64,000 bases of DNA from assembly GCA_020636435.1 (NCBI GenBank), contig JACJXX010000001.1:868001-932000 (forward strand). Direction: 5' to 3'. The DNA comes from Lewinellaceae bacterium (GTDB taxonomy: Bacteria; Bacteroidota; Bacteroidia; Chitinophagales; Saprospiraceae). The stretch's first letter is position 1, and each line of letters starts with the position of its first letter. Positions 33,916 through 42,889 of this stretch are shown piece after piece. The notes below the pieces were generated by a model. The model was not told the DNA's origin and searched no databases. It saw nothing but the letters and a program-made list of their open reading frames with translations. The translations under genes and the position numbers were made by a program.

Positions 33916-34527
33916 CTAATCGATCTTAGGTGCATAGAATAAAATGACCTGAACAAGAAGGCCTATAAAAACAAGAAGGAGCAATTCCAACTGAGAGAAA
34001 AAGGAATTGGTGTCCAGAGAATCCTGAGCGACTCTTCTCAGGCGGCCTCCCTCGTTCAACTGAATTTCGGAAAGGCGGTCAAGGTTTTCAAAAATCATTT
34101 CGACCTTCGCCTTGAACTGGCTGATTTTCTCCTGGTTCAAACTGCCATCCGGCCTGGCAGCCAAATTTGCTTCCAGGGCGCTCAATTCCTCATTATTTTT
34201 TTCGAGCAGCTGAAAAACCTGGGCCTCCTTGCTGGTAAGTTTGGTTGCCGAAAAAAGCCCAATGTATTCATCAATCTGCCGGTTGATGTCCTTTGCCGCC
34301 TCTTCTTTCAATGAACCCGGAGCGCCCTCGCTTTTTTGGCGATACAGGTTGCTGAGTTGATAAATGTAATGTTGAGCGACGATCCTGTCTTCGTAAACCG
34401 TGTTCATGATGTGCTGTACATTCTCAAAATGGTGTCTGTCCAAACGATTGGTACCGTAAATCAACAAAAAGACAACTATCAGCGCTGCTGCTGTTCTTAA
34501 CTTTTGAAAGAGGCGTGTTTTGGCCAT
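33916..34527 (-). CDS. Four-helix-bundle sensor-like membrane protein (MCP-type, no output domain)
   Basis: A 203-residue protein with membrane helices at about residues 8-26 and 178-198 enclosing a 150-residue helical periplasmic region (ENVQHIMNTVYEDRIVAQHYIYQLSNLYRQK and further long helices). This matches the 4HB_MCP_1 sensory module of chemoreceptors, but the cytoplasmic signalling domain is absent; only four residues (APKID) follow helix two. It may act with a separate partner or be a truncated receptor. ATG at 34527. Confidence 0.65.
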   Translation of the reverse strand: MAKTRLFQKLRTAAALIVVFLLIYGTNRLDRHHFENVQHIMNTVYEDRIVAQHYIYQLSNLYRQKSEGAPGSLKEEAAKDINRQIDEYIGLFSATKLTSKEAQVFQLLEKNNEELSALEANLAARPDGSLNQEKISQFKAKVEMIFENLDRLSEIQLNEGGRLRRVAQDSLDTNSFFSQLELLLLVFIGLLVQVILFYAPKID

Positions 34528-35067
34528 AAACGCTTTGTTGAAATTTATCCCATGGAAAATTTGCGTTCCCGTTCACAAAGAATATAAGTTGACATCGCGA
34601 AAAATTGTTCATGGAGCTCCTTCTGCTTTCTCTCCGGAAAAATGCCGGCCCTCTGTTTCAGAAAACAGCTTTTTCCAGCGATCAAAATGCTGGTTGCCGG
34701 CAGGCAGGCGGGCATGAGGGCTGAACGGGCTGCCGTAACAGGTATGTTCGCTGAGCAGAAATTTGATGTCTTCTATGTTCGAGATGTTGCTCTTTTCCTT
34801 TTTTTAGTAACGGTTAAATAATAACCTTTCGATTCTGCCTTGCTCTTTTGCCGCCATACGTCGTTGCTCTTCAGTTACGTAACCTCCGGCTATGCTCCCT
34901 CATCGCGCCTCGTCTGGCAACAAAATAGCGGCGGCATATTTCGAAACCTTATTATTTGCCCGTTACTTGAAATTAGAAAAATTTTGAGATTTTGGTGAAA
35001 CATATCCCTTCCCCCCCCGTAAACTCTGTTCAAATTGCAATTCACTTTGCGCCACAAAGTACTCTAT
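34528..35067. other. Long intergenic region holding a 162-bp inverted-repeat element
   Basis: No gene visible over 540 bp. The central part (34806-34967) is a MITE-like element described separately. The last 60 bp have a C-run and could carry the promoter of the membrane protein gene at 35068. Confidence 0.4.
34806..34967. mobile_element. MITE-like element, 162 bp
   Basis: Ends are imperfect inverted repeats over about 35 bp (agtaacggttaaataataa at the left; ttattatttgcccgttact at the right; further matches tttcga and tgcc inside). Middle is GC-rich and non-coding. Different in sequence from the element at 32881. Confidence 0.55.
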
Positions 35068-35730
35068 ATGAAAAAAACGAACCCCAATCAGCATTTGGAA
35101 ACATTGAGTGAGATTCGCTCTCTGATGGAACGTTCATCGCGGTTCATCTCGCTGAGCGGTTTGTCGGGGGTTGTGGCGGGCATAGCGGCATTGCTGGGGG
35201 CGGCTTTGGTTTATGCCTACTTAGGCGTAAACCCTTTTGATCAGGAACGTCCTTATTTCGTTATGGCGCCGGAGATAAACAAGTGGGGAATGGACTATCT
35301 CACGTTTTTCGTCCTGGATGCCGTGGGCGTCATTGTACTGGCGTTGAGTTTCGGTATCTTTTTCACGACCCGCAAGGCCCGGCGAAAGGGGCAGAAAGTA
35401 TGGGATGCATTGACCCGGCGTTTGCTGGCCAGCCTGGGCATCCCCCTGGTGACGGGCGGCCTATTCTGCCTGGCATTACTAAAATACGGTTGGATCGGGC
35501 TGGTGGCGCCGACTACGCTGATCTTTTACGGCCTGGCGTTGATCAATGCCGGTAAATTTACCTTGCGCGATGTCCATTACCTGGGCCTTTGCGAGATCGT
35601 GTTGGGCCTTCTGGCCACTTTTCGCATGGGTTTTGGGCTGGAAGCCTGGGTTATTGGGTTCGGTTTTTTGCATATCATCTATGGCGTTTGGATGTATTAT
35701 AAATACGAAGCGGGAGAGGACAAGCCCTAA
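35068..35730 (+). CDS. Multi-pass membrane protein, 220 aa
   Basis: Predicted integral membrane protein with about six hydrophobic segments (near residues 27-48, 77-97, 120-145, 150-165, 172-190, 195-212). It is probably controlled by, or functionally linked with, the winged-helix regulator directly downstream, a pairing I associate with Bacteroidota. N-terminal cytoplasmic helix HLETLSEIRSLMERSSRFISLSG. Function unknown. Start moved to ATG 35068 (MKKTNPNQ) from a TTG-type upstream start. Confidence 0.7.
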   Translation: MKKTNPNQHLETLSEIRSLMERSSRFISLSGLSGVVAGIAALLGAALVYAYLGVNPFDQERPYFVMAPEINKWGMDYLTFFVLDAVGVIVLALSFGIFFTTRKARRKGQKVWDALTRRLLASLGIPLVTGGLFCLALLKYGWIGLVAPTTLIFYGLALINAGKFTLRDVHYLGLCEIVLGLLATFRMGFGLEAWVIGFGFLHIIYGVWMYYKYEAGEDKP

Positions 35731-35783
35731 GGGCCCGGAAAACGCGCCTGATATCCAAGCTCTAACCTCTAACCTATCAGAAG

Positions 35784-36107
35784 ATGAAAGGACTTATTAC
35801 CAAACTCAATAAAATTTTTGATAACCGGTTGCGTCTTGGTATCATGTCCATCTTGTTGGTTGATGACGAGGCCGATTTTAACCGCCTCAAAGAGATACTG
35901 GCTGCTACGGACGGCAACCTGGCCAGCCACCTCCGGGCGTTGGAAAAGGAGGGTTACATAAAGATGCACAAGCAATTTGTCGGCCGCAAGCCGAATACTT
36001 CCTACGAAGTGACGGCTCCCGGGCGCAAGGCTTTCAACGAACATCTGGACGCCCTGGAGAAGATACTGAACACCAGCAGGCCGGAACTGTCTTCTGATGA
36101 GGAATAG
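35784..36107 (+). CDS. Winged-helix transcriptional regulator (HTH_27, MarR/PadR-like)
   Basis: A 107-residue DNA-binding protein with a single winged helix: RLGIMSILLVDDEADFNRLKEILAATDGNLASHLRALEKEGYIKMHKQFVGRKPNTSYEVTAPGRKAF, the layout of small HTH_27 regulators. Recognition helix is around residues 45-60. It lies 53 bp after the membrane protein gene on the same strand and probably autoregulates the pair. ATG at 35784. Confidence 0.88.
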   Translation: MKGLITKLNKIFDNRLRLGIMSILLVDDEADFNRLKEILAATDGNLASHLRALEKEGYIKMHKQFVGRKPNTSYEVTAPGRKAFNEHLDALEKILNTSRPELSSDEE

Positions 36108-36396
36108 GAATACGACAAACCGATTTGAATCCCAAATTCCGTCGACAATCCTTTCGCCCCCACTCCCTATCCCCCTACCCCCCGCCCCCCTTTTTTTTAT
36201 CCGCAAGGCAACTGCTCGGCATAAGGCATAAAATACAATCATGATGCTGAATAGGCACTCCCCGGGATGCAAAAGCATGCGCAGTGCGGTTAAAAAAAAA
36301 TGACAATCGAGACCTGGTAAGTTCCTAAAACAACTTGCCTATCCAAAAGCGAAATTTAATCATGTTCTAAGTTTTTTTAACAACAATTATTGCACC

Positions 36397-37401
36397 ATGA
36401 AACAGCGACTTCTTACATTAGGAGCCCTACTCTTTTTTTGCCTTTCAATTTTCGGACAATCATCGGAATTCGACGCCGGCGGCTACGACGCCATGCGGAT
36501 CGAGAACGAGATCAAACTGACGGTGCCGAATGAGATTGTGGATTCTGTCTGGCAATATCTGCAGGACCGGTATAACAACGATAACCTTTTCCTGAGGAAA
36601 TTTGACGATGGCTTCAACACTAAGATGGCAGAAGATTTCTTCATCGATCAGTACTACGACAACGAGGAAATGCAGCTGCTGAAACGGCAGTTTGGCGTAC
36701 GGCACCGTACCCGTTACGTGCTCACCGACAGCACTGACCGCAAGAACGGCAGGCAACTCCTTCAGGTAAAGGTCAATGACATCGATGACAACCAGCTCAA
36801 CCGGGCCGAGTACAAGTATCCGGTCAAATACTACGGAGCGCCGAACACTCCGATCGACGGGCACCCCCTTTTCCGCAAAATACACCGGGCACACCGCAAG
36901 GAGCTTGCCGCCCGCCTGAATGAACTTGGGATAGATGGTTTCAGCCTCTTCCCGACCATTCTGATCGAACAGTTGCGCCAAAGGGTTTACGTATCCTTAA
37001 ACGGAGGCTCTTTTGCTACCTTCACCCTCGATGGCGTTACGGCCTCTTTTGGCGGCCAATCGACGCATTTCACAGAGCTGGAGCTGGAGCTGAATGAGAT
37101 CAACTACACCCTGGGAGATTCCACTGCCAGAGCCAAGATGGAAGAGATCAACGAACAGATCAAGGGAGATCTCTTGGCCACTTTCCCTTCCATCAGTCAG
37201 GACCAGACCCCCAAGTACAACAAAGGCTTCATGGCCCTGGGCCTTCAGGATTTCTCTTCCCGCCCGCTTTTCGGGGTCCAGGAAGAGTACCTCTCGGTTG
37301 GCCTGTTGTTTTTCCTCCTCCTGGCCACTTTCCTTTACGACCGGCTGGAGAAGAAAGCCTGGCAGGAGCAAACGGAAGCCCAACCCCAGGAGGCGCAATG
37401 A
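36397..37401 (+). CDS. Exported CYTH/VTC-like (triphosphate tunnel fold) protein with C-terminal anchor
   Basis: A 334-residue protein with signal peptide (residues 1-20, ending SIFGQ), a large domain and one C-terminal membrane helix (about 299-317, SVGLLFFLLLATFLYDRL). The domain begins RIENEIKLTVP, the ExExK signature of CYTH-type triphosphate tunnel enzymes, and alternates basic strands: FFIDQYYDN, VRHRTRYVL, LLQVKVND, RAEYKYPV, EQLRQRVYVSL, FTLDGV, ELELELNEI. This is the strand order of VTC/CYTH domains. Such enzymes act on triphosphates or polyphosphate in the cytoplasm; an exported version is unusual. Followed by a porin-like gene on the same strand. Confidence 0.7.
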   Translation: MKQRLLTLGALLFFCLSIFGQSSEFDAGGYDAMRIENEIKLTVPNEIVDSVWQYLQDRYNNDNLFLRKFDDGFNTKMAEDFFIDQYYDNEEMQLLKRQFGVRHRTRYVLTDSTDRKNGRQLLQVKVNDIDDNQLNRAEYKYPVKYYGAPNTPIDGHPLFRKIHRAHRKELAARLNELGIDGFSLFPTILIEQLRQRVYVSLNGGSFATFTLDGVTASFGGQSTHFTELELELNEINYTLGDSTARAKMEEINEQIKGDLLATFPSISQDQTPKYNKGFMALGLQDFSSRPLFGVQEEYLSVGLLFFLLLATFLYDRLEKKAWQEQTEAQPQEAQ

Positions 37402-37526
37402 AAACAACTTGACTTTTGCCTCGCCCCCCGCGCCTTTTCCTGCGGCTTGTTGAGCCGGAAATGGCCCCTCAGGCATCCGCCTGATGTTGAACAGAGAAGA
37501 TGCTTCAGAATTGTGTTTCCCATTAA

Positions 37527-37554
37527 GGAAGCGGGGGTACAGGTTCCCGCTTCC
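37527..37554. terminator. Hairpin between the CYTH-like and porin-like genes
   Basis: Perfect 9-bp stem ggaagcggg/cccgcttcc with a 10-nt loop. No strong T-run follows, so it may attenuate or stabilise rather than stop transcription fully. Confidence 0.5.
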
Positions 37555-37626
37555 CTGTTCAACAATGTATAAATTGTCCCCCTTGTTTCTTAAAAAAGAC
37601 TGTTACTCATTTCAAAAACGACACAC

Positions 37627-38949
37627 ATGAAACACTTTTACCGGCTACTTGCTTTATCTGCCTTTTTTATCGGATTGAACCTGGCTGCTTTAGCCCAGGA
37701 CAGCCAGAAAACCCAGGAAGCGCAGGTGAGCCTGAACGGCCCGGAGAAACAGCCGGAGGATGATTCTTACAAGCCACTTGTGCTGAAGTTATCGGACGAC
37801 GGTAGCAAATATGTCCGTTTCCTGCTTTGGCACCAGCACTGGGTGCAGACCAACAACCTGGCGGATGAAGGCACAGGCCTGCAGCTTACCAACAGCATCC
37901 GCCGTTCGAGGGTGATGGCATACGCGCAGGTGTCCCCGCGCTTCCTGATCCTTACCCACTTCGGGCTGAACAACCTGACGCCCGGCAACATCACTGCTTT
38001 TGGCAATGACGGAGATGCTCCCCAGTTCTTCCTGCACGAGGCATGGGCAGAATATAAGATCACCAATAATGACGCCCTGTACCTTGGGGCGGGGCTGCAT
38101 TACTGGAGGGGCCTAACCCGCTTTGCCAGCCACGGCACCACCACCTTCATGACCTTTGACCAGCCCCGGCCTTTTGTCCACTGGCATTCCTCGGGAGTGA
38201 CCGACCAGTTTAACCGGCACCTGGGCGTTTATGCCAAGGGACAGTTCAAGGGGTTCGATTACCGGCTGGCCGTGAACAACCCCGGCAGGAACGGCCTGCA
38301 GGAACATTACGGCGACAAGGATACCGGCCTGTCCTACAATGGATTTGAAAACCCGGACAAAAATGGCAAACCTACCGGCAATACCCTTGTCGAAGGTTAC
38401 TTCCGCTACAACTTCTGGGATGAGGAATCTACTAAAATTCCGAATGCGACAGGCACTTACCTGGGCGGCAAAAAAGTGCTGGCCGTCGGCGCCGGATTTT
38501 TCGCCCATCCCGACGGTATGTACAACAGCAGCAACGGCGCCCATGAAAACGTCTTCCACTACGCCGTGGACGCCTACCTGGACATGCCGCTCACGCAGGG
38601 CGATTGCCTCAACGCCTACGCCGCAGTCATGAAGTTCAACTACGGCAAAGATTTCGTCAGCCGCTGGGCCGGCACCGGCATGGCCTTCTACGGGCAGGTG
38701 GGGTATAAGCTGCCCCGCTCCCGCTTCATGCCCTACATGGCCCTGCAATCGGCCAGCTACGACGGGCTGAACGAAGATATCCAGGCAGTGGACTTTGGGC
38801 TGAACTATTTCATCAGCGGCCACAACGCCAAGCTTACGCTGGAATACCACTCCGTATTCAACGACGCCCGCGAGGGCGGCGGCGACCCGGTGACCGGCGC
38901 GCCCAACGATGTCAAGGTTATCCGCCTGCAGGCCCAGGTTTTCCTGTAG
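37627..38949 (+). CDS. Outer-membrane porin-like protein
   Basis: A 440-residue exported beta-barrel protein. Signal peptide residues 1-23 (ending LAALAQ). The mature part is made of alternating aromatic and polar stretches with short turns, e.g. KYVRFLLWHQHWVQ, SRVMAYAQVSPRFLILTHFGLN, FLHEAWAEYKITNNDALYLGAGLHYWRG, FDYRLAVNNPGRNG, ending with VIRLQAQVFL, a barrel-type last strand with C-terminal hydrophobic residue. This fits phosphate-selective or general porin families of Bacteroidota. Substrate cannot be told. ATG at 37627. Confidence 0.8.
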   Translation: MKHFYRLLALSAFFIGLNLAALAQDSQKTQEAQVSLNGPEKQPEDDSYKPLVLKLSDDGSKYVRFLLWHQHWVQTNNLADEGTGLQLTNSIRRSRVMAYAQVSPRFLILTHFGLNNLTPGNITAFGNDGDAPQFFLHEAWAEYKITNNDALYLGAGLHYWRGLTRFASHGTTTFMTFDQPRPFVHWHSSGVTDQFNRHLGVYAKGQFKGFDYRLAVNNPGRNGLQEHYGDKDTGLSYNGFENPDKNGKPTGNTLVEGYFRYNFWDEESTKIPNATGTYLGGKKVLAVGAGFFAHPDGMYNSSNGAHENVFHYAVDAYLDMPLTQGDCLNAYAAVMKFNYGKDFVSRWAGTGMAFYGQVGYKLPRSRFMPYMALQSASYDGLNEDIQAVDFGLNYFISGHNAKLTLEYHSVFNDAREGGGDPVTGAPNDVKVIRLQAQVFL

Positions 38950-39148
38950 AATTTTTAATCGCCAAAATCCTGGACCTGTTCAGGGACAAAACAACCCTGA
39001 GGGCTTGCGCCTTGCGCCTGGCCGCCGTCGGCGCTGTGGTGGGGCTGTTCTTTGCGGTACTGGGGTTCGGCGTTTACCTCAGAAAAACCGGCGATACCGG
39101 CTATTACTTACTGTCGCCGGTATACGGCCAACACGTCAACTCTTTGAA
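38946..39148 (+). other. Possible small membrane peptide or gene remnant
   Basis: Between the porin-like gene and marC a plus-strand frame encodes one clear hydrophobic helix (LRLAAVGAVVGLFFAVLGF, then GVYLRKTGDTGYYLLSPVYG) but has only a TTG start (39012) and runs antisense into marC. It may be a remnant or a small protein; there is no ribosome-binding site I trust. Confidence 0.25.
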
Positions 39149-39712
39149 TCAAATTCCCAGATTCGACCTAAATAACTTTACAGCAATAGCCAACAGGATG
39201 ATCCCAAAGATTTTTCGCAGCACTTCCGCGCCTCCGCCTCCGATTTTTCTTTGTATCCAGGAGGAAGAACGGAGCACTACATATACCAGTACAAGATTGA
39301 TGGCAATGCCGATGGCAATATTTTGAACCGCGTATGCTGCTTTCAGGGAAAGAATGGTCGTTAAAGTGCCGGCTCCGGCAATCAAAGGGAAGGCGATAGG
39401 CACGATAGAAGTAGCGCTGCTGCTGCCCGTTTCATGGAAAAGGTGCATTCCCAGGACCATCTCCATGCCCATGATAAAAATAATGATCGCTCCTGCAATG
39501 GCGAAAGAAGGCACATCCACGCCCAATAATTTTAAGATGGATTCTCCCCCAAACAAAAAAGCGATCATCAAAATGCCGGCAGCCAGGGTGGCCTTGCCCG
39601 ATTCGATAATTTTACCCTGTTCTTTCATCCCGATGATGACAGGCAGGTTGCCTACAACATCTATGATCGAAAACAGGATAAGCGTGACCGAAACAATTTG
39701 TTTAATGTCCAT
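39149..39712 (-). CDS. MarC/UPF0056 family membrane protein
   Basis: A 187-residue integral membrane protein with six helices. Family features: VTLILFSIIDVVGNLPVIIGM in helix 1, GAIIIFIMGMEMVLG in helix 3 and the conserved IVPIAFPLIAGAGTLTTILSL in the middle. MarC proteins have no firmly known transport substrate despite the name. I start at ATG 39712 (MDIKQIVSV), which aligns with the family; an upstream start would add a short unrelated extension. Confidence 0.9.
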   Translation of the reverse strand: MDIKQIVSVTLILFSIIDVVGNLPVIIGMKEQGKIIESGKATLAAGILMIAFLFGGESILKLLGVDVPSFAIAGAIIIFIMGMEMVLGMHLFHETGSSSATSIVPIAFPLIAGAGTLTTILSLKAAYAVQNIAIGIAINLVLVYVVLRSSSWIQRKIGGGGAEVLRKIFGIILLAIAVKLFRSNLGI

Positions 39713-40055
39713 TTTTTTTCTTTCTAAAAGCAAATGCCAGCTCAACAATACAGCCATACAACAATATTACAATAGCCCCAAGCCCCCGCCCGGCCAACAA
39801 TATAACCATCCAGCCATCTTGGACTTTGGACGTTCTGGGAAATGCCCTTTGATGGCCAGGTTTAAGTCGGACACGAGCGAAGCGACTGACGGAGTAAATC
39901 GGAAATCGGAAGGCGGAAAAACCGCCGAAGAATGCCTGTTTTAGGCCATGTTCCGACTTCCGAATTCCCACTTCCGACTTCAACGCCAGTTTGTCCAAAG
40001 TCCAAAACCATCCAACCATCCAACCATCCAACCATCCAACCATCGAACCATCGAA
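39713..40055. repeat. Repeat-rich spacer with (AACCATCC)n microsatellite
   Basis: Non-coding. It contains an octamer tandem array AACCATCC/AACCATCG, six copies at 40006-40056, related to the AACAATCG array at 19738, and copies of the words cggaaatcggaaggcgg and cttccgacttc that recur at 48476-48560. Confidence 0.7.
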
Positions 40056-42524
40056 CTACCCCACAAACCCCTCAATCGCCGCCGCCACCTCATCGGCGCA
40101 TTCCCACTGGGCAAAATGGCCACACTCGGGGATGAATACCAGCCGGCTGTTTTTGATCCGGCCGGCGCCGTTTTTAGCAACCCGTTTGGTGGAAAGCGTG
40201 GGGTTGATCATGCGGTTGGGGATGAGCTGGTCTTTTTCGCCGTAGAGGATGAGGGTAGGAAGCTGCAATTCGGGCAGGCGCTGAAAGACAGGTTCGTCCA
40301 GCATGCTGATCACGCACTGCGGAATAAGCTGGCAATAATAATCAAAATCCGGGGAGCGGCGCAGGGCCAGCCGCTCGTCGATGAGGAACTGCGCGTCCTG
40401 GGGGAAGCGGTAGAAATTGGCCTTAATGTTGCTTTTGATCTGTTCTTCCGGAGCCACTTTGAGCAGCCCCGGTTTGTAGACGGCGCGAATCCATTCTTTT
40501 GCCGCCCGGTTGAACGTCTCAAAGCCGGCGGGCGCCACCAATGCCAGTTGCCGGAAGTTGCCGGGCTGCTGCAGCGCAGCCGTCAGGGAGACCTGGCCGC
40601 CCATGGAGTGACCCACCAAAGTGACGTTTTTCAGCTTCATTTTGTCCACAAACTCATTGAGCCGGGAAGCGAAGAACTGGATGCTGACGGGATGGCTCAC
40701 CGGGCTGGAAGTGCCGTAGCCCGGCAGGTCCAGAGCGATGCACCGGTACTGCTGGCGCAGTTGGCCCACCACCTTATGCCAGCCCTTGAAATTGCTGGCC
40801 AGGCCGTGGACAAAAAGCAGCGTTTGCTGGCCCCGCCCCTGGTCGATGTATCCGATCCGCATGCCGCCGGACAGGACGATGGACTGTTGAGGAAACGGCG
40901 CTGTGATGATAGTATGCATTTCTGCTTGCTCGTTAGGGCTTGCCTCCGGAGTTGGAGATACCGCTGGGGCGAAAGGCGAAACTACAGATTTTGGAGCAGC
41001 TTTGTAGGCTTCTCCCGCCGTTTTTTGCCGGAAGCGGAGCAGGAAGTAAGCGATCAGCCCCACCGCCAGGGACAGGAGGATGGCAAATGTGGCCGCCACA
41101 GCCGGGTTGCGGACCGCCTCCTGCATGTAGCCCCCGATGCGGCCGTAGTAGATGCCGAAATGCACCAGCACGGCAGTAAGCGTAGCGGCTATCGGCGCCG
41201 CTTTGGGGGAGTCCTTCAGGTAAATGCCGAAAAGGACCGGCACAAACGCTGCCGAGAAATAGGCGTATACGCCATTTTGAGCAAAGATGCCCACGCTGAG
41301 GCTCGGGTTGACCAGTTGGTTGTACGAGAGCAGGATCGATACCACTACCAGTAGAATGATGACCACCTTGTTGATGGCCACCAGCCTCCGGTTGCGCTGG
41401 TTGCCGGAGCCTCCCAGCCGGCGGCCCGACAGGGGCTCGATGATGTCGGAGGTGATGGTCGTGGAAATGGATTGTATGAGCCCCTCCAGAGTAGATAGCC
41501 CGGCGGACAACAACCCCATGATCACGATGAGGCCTACCGCCACCGGGAACTCCCGGACTACATAGGCGGGAATGATGCCATCCATGTTCAGGGGGGCGCC
41601 GTCTACCGTCAGGTCCGGAAAACTGAGGCGGGCATACAGCCCGGTGAACACCACCGCAAAGAAAACCGCTTCGACCAGGATGCCGGTAATCAGATACCGG
41701 TTCACATCCGAATCGCTTTTCAACAACAAGGACTTGGTAATGATGTGCGGCTGGCAGACGATGGCGACGCCCACCACCAGGTTGCAGAAGATGATCTCGA
41801 AATAGTCGCGGAAGAGAAAACTGCTGGGGTTAACCCATTCCACCAACAAGGGATCGATGGCCGCCAGCTTGTCCAGAAAACCGTGCACCCCCTGGCTGAA
41901 ATGCTCGTAGCCGGAGGTCAGGAGTATGGCCGCTACGACCAGCATCAAAATGGCTTGTATGGTGTTGGTGTACACCATTGAATTGGCGCCTCCGAACATC
42001 ATGTATCCGAATACAAAAACGACCAGGCCGACCAGCACATAGAGCTCTTCGGCATTGAGGGCTTTAGACAGCACCTTCGTCATGCCCACACAGATCAGTA
42101 CGATGAAGGTGATGAGCAGAAGGGACAGAAAACCGAAGAGCAGCGCATAACCGGTGCTGTTGTAGCGCTTGCCGATCCATTGCGCCATCGTCAGCGCTTT
42201 GACCGAGGCGCCGTGTTTGCGAAAGCTTTTGGTTAGAATAGTCAACGATACAAAAATGGCCAAGGGCATGGTGATGGCAAAAGCCAGGATGCCGCTTAAC
42301 CCGTAAAGCGCGATAAACCCCGGGTTGATGATAAAAGTAGCGGCGCTGGTGATCGAAGCTGCGAGGGAAAGCCCCACCACCACCGGCGAAAACCGAATGC
42401 TGCCAATCGCATAATCCGAAATGGAAGTGGTGCGCAATGCGCCGCGGATAACAAAGAAAAGGATAACTGCCCCATAGAGTAAAAGAAGGGCGGTGGTTGC
42501 CCATACAAGTTCCTGTGATGCCAT
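40056..42524 (-). CDS. Sodium:solute symporter fused to a C-terminal alpha/beta hydrolase
   Basis: One uninterrupted 822-residue frame. Residues 1-515 are a sodium:solute symporter (SSS family, PutP/acetate-permease-like) with about 13 helices: SISDYAIGSIRFSPVVVGLSLAASITSAATFI at the start, GGANSMVYTNTIQA, and GLLSAGLSTLEGLIQSISTTI. After a Pro/Ala-rich linker (about 516-545) comes an alpha/beta hydrolase with nucleophile Ser640 (GHSMGG), Asp765 (GEKDQL) and His803 (CGHFAQ) and oxyanion HGLASN. Topology of the family puts the hydrolase in the cytoplasm. Divergent from phaB; a transporter with built-in esterase could import and split an ester or lactone, for example hydroxybutyrate oligomers, but this is inference. 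ATG 42524; an internal Met536 could also yield a free hydrolase. Confidence 0.92.
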   Translation of the reverse strand: MASQELVWATTALLLLYGAVILFFVIRGALRTTSISDYAIGSIRFSPVVVGLSLAASITSAATFIINPGFIALYGLSGILAFAITMPLAIFVSLTILTKSFRKHGASVKALTMAQWIGKRYNSTGYALLFGFLSLLLITFIVLICVGMTKVLSKALNAEELYVLVGLVVFVFGYMMFGGANSMVYTNTIQAILMLVVAAILLTSGYEHFSQGVHGFLDKLAAIDPLLVEWVNPSSFLFRDYFEIIFCNLVVGVAIVCQPHIITKSLLLKSDSDVNRYLITGILVEAVFFAVVFTGLYARLSFPDLTVDGAPLNMDGIIPAYVVREFPVAVGLIVIMGLLSAGLSTLEGLIQSISTTITSDIIEPLSGRRLGGSGNQRNRRLVAINKVVIILLVVVSILLSYNQLVNPSLSVGIFAQNGVYAYFSAAFVPVLFGIYLKDSPKAAPIAATLTAVLVHFGIYYGRIGGYMQEAVRNPAVAATFAILLSLAVGLIAYFLLRFRQKTAGEAYKAAPKSVVSPFAPAVSPTPEASPNEQAEMHTIITAPFPQQSIVLSGGMRIGYIDQGRGQQTLLFVHGLASNFKGWHKVVGQLRQQYRCIALDLPGYGTSSPVSHPVSIQFFASRLNEFVDKMKLKNVTLVGHSMGGQVSLTAALQQPGNFRQLALVAPAGFETFNRAAKEWIRAVYKPGLLKVAPEEQIKSNIKANFYRFPQDAQFLIDERLALRRSPDFDYYCQLIPQCVISMLDEPVFQRLPELQLPTLILYGEKDQLIPNRMINPTLSTKRVAKNGAGRIKNSRLVFIPECGHFAQWECADEVAAAIEGFVG

Positions 42525-42889
42525 GTTTTATGCCTTTAGCGATTGGTTTGCGTGCTTGAAATTAACAGAATCGCCGCCATTCTCTAACTGAAAACGCCGC
42601 AACATGAATAATTTGAAGGGCTGACTTCAGGTAGCTTTTGATTCTTTTTTTTGAAAAAAAATCATTATTCTTTAATATATCGTTGAAAAACATTTATTTA
42701 CGCAACAATTTAACCTCAATTTTGCCTGTAAGTACACCGTTGACTTTTCGGTAAAGTTGATCTAAATTCTGCATTTTTCCCATGCGAAAACATCTAAATA
42801 TCTATATATTTGCTTTGAATTCATAGAATTATGAGTTTACATCAGTTCATATACACATAATCGCCAAACGAACAAAAATTCCAACTATT
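42525..42889. promoter_or_regulatory. Divergent promoter region of phaB and the symporter-hydrolase gene
   Basis: A 365-bp AT-rich gap. For phaB, tatatttg at 42805-42812 matches the Bacteroidota -7 element TAnnTTTG, about 78 bp before the ATG. No clear -33 TTG was found at the expected distance. Nothing else is recognisable. Confidence 0.45.

Noticed and set aside
40056..42524. The symporter-hydrolase fusion as a sequencing frameshift joining two genes
   Set aside because: The frame is continuous through a plausible Pro/Ala-rich linker and both domains are complete with intact motifs; raw reads would still be needed to exclude error.
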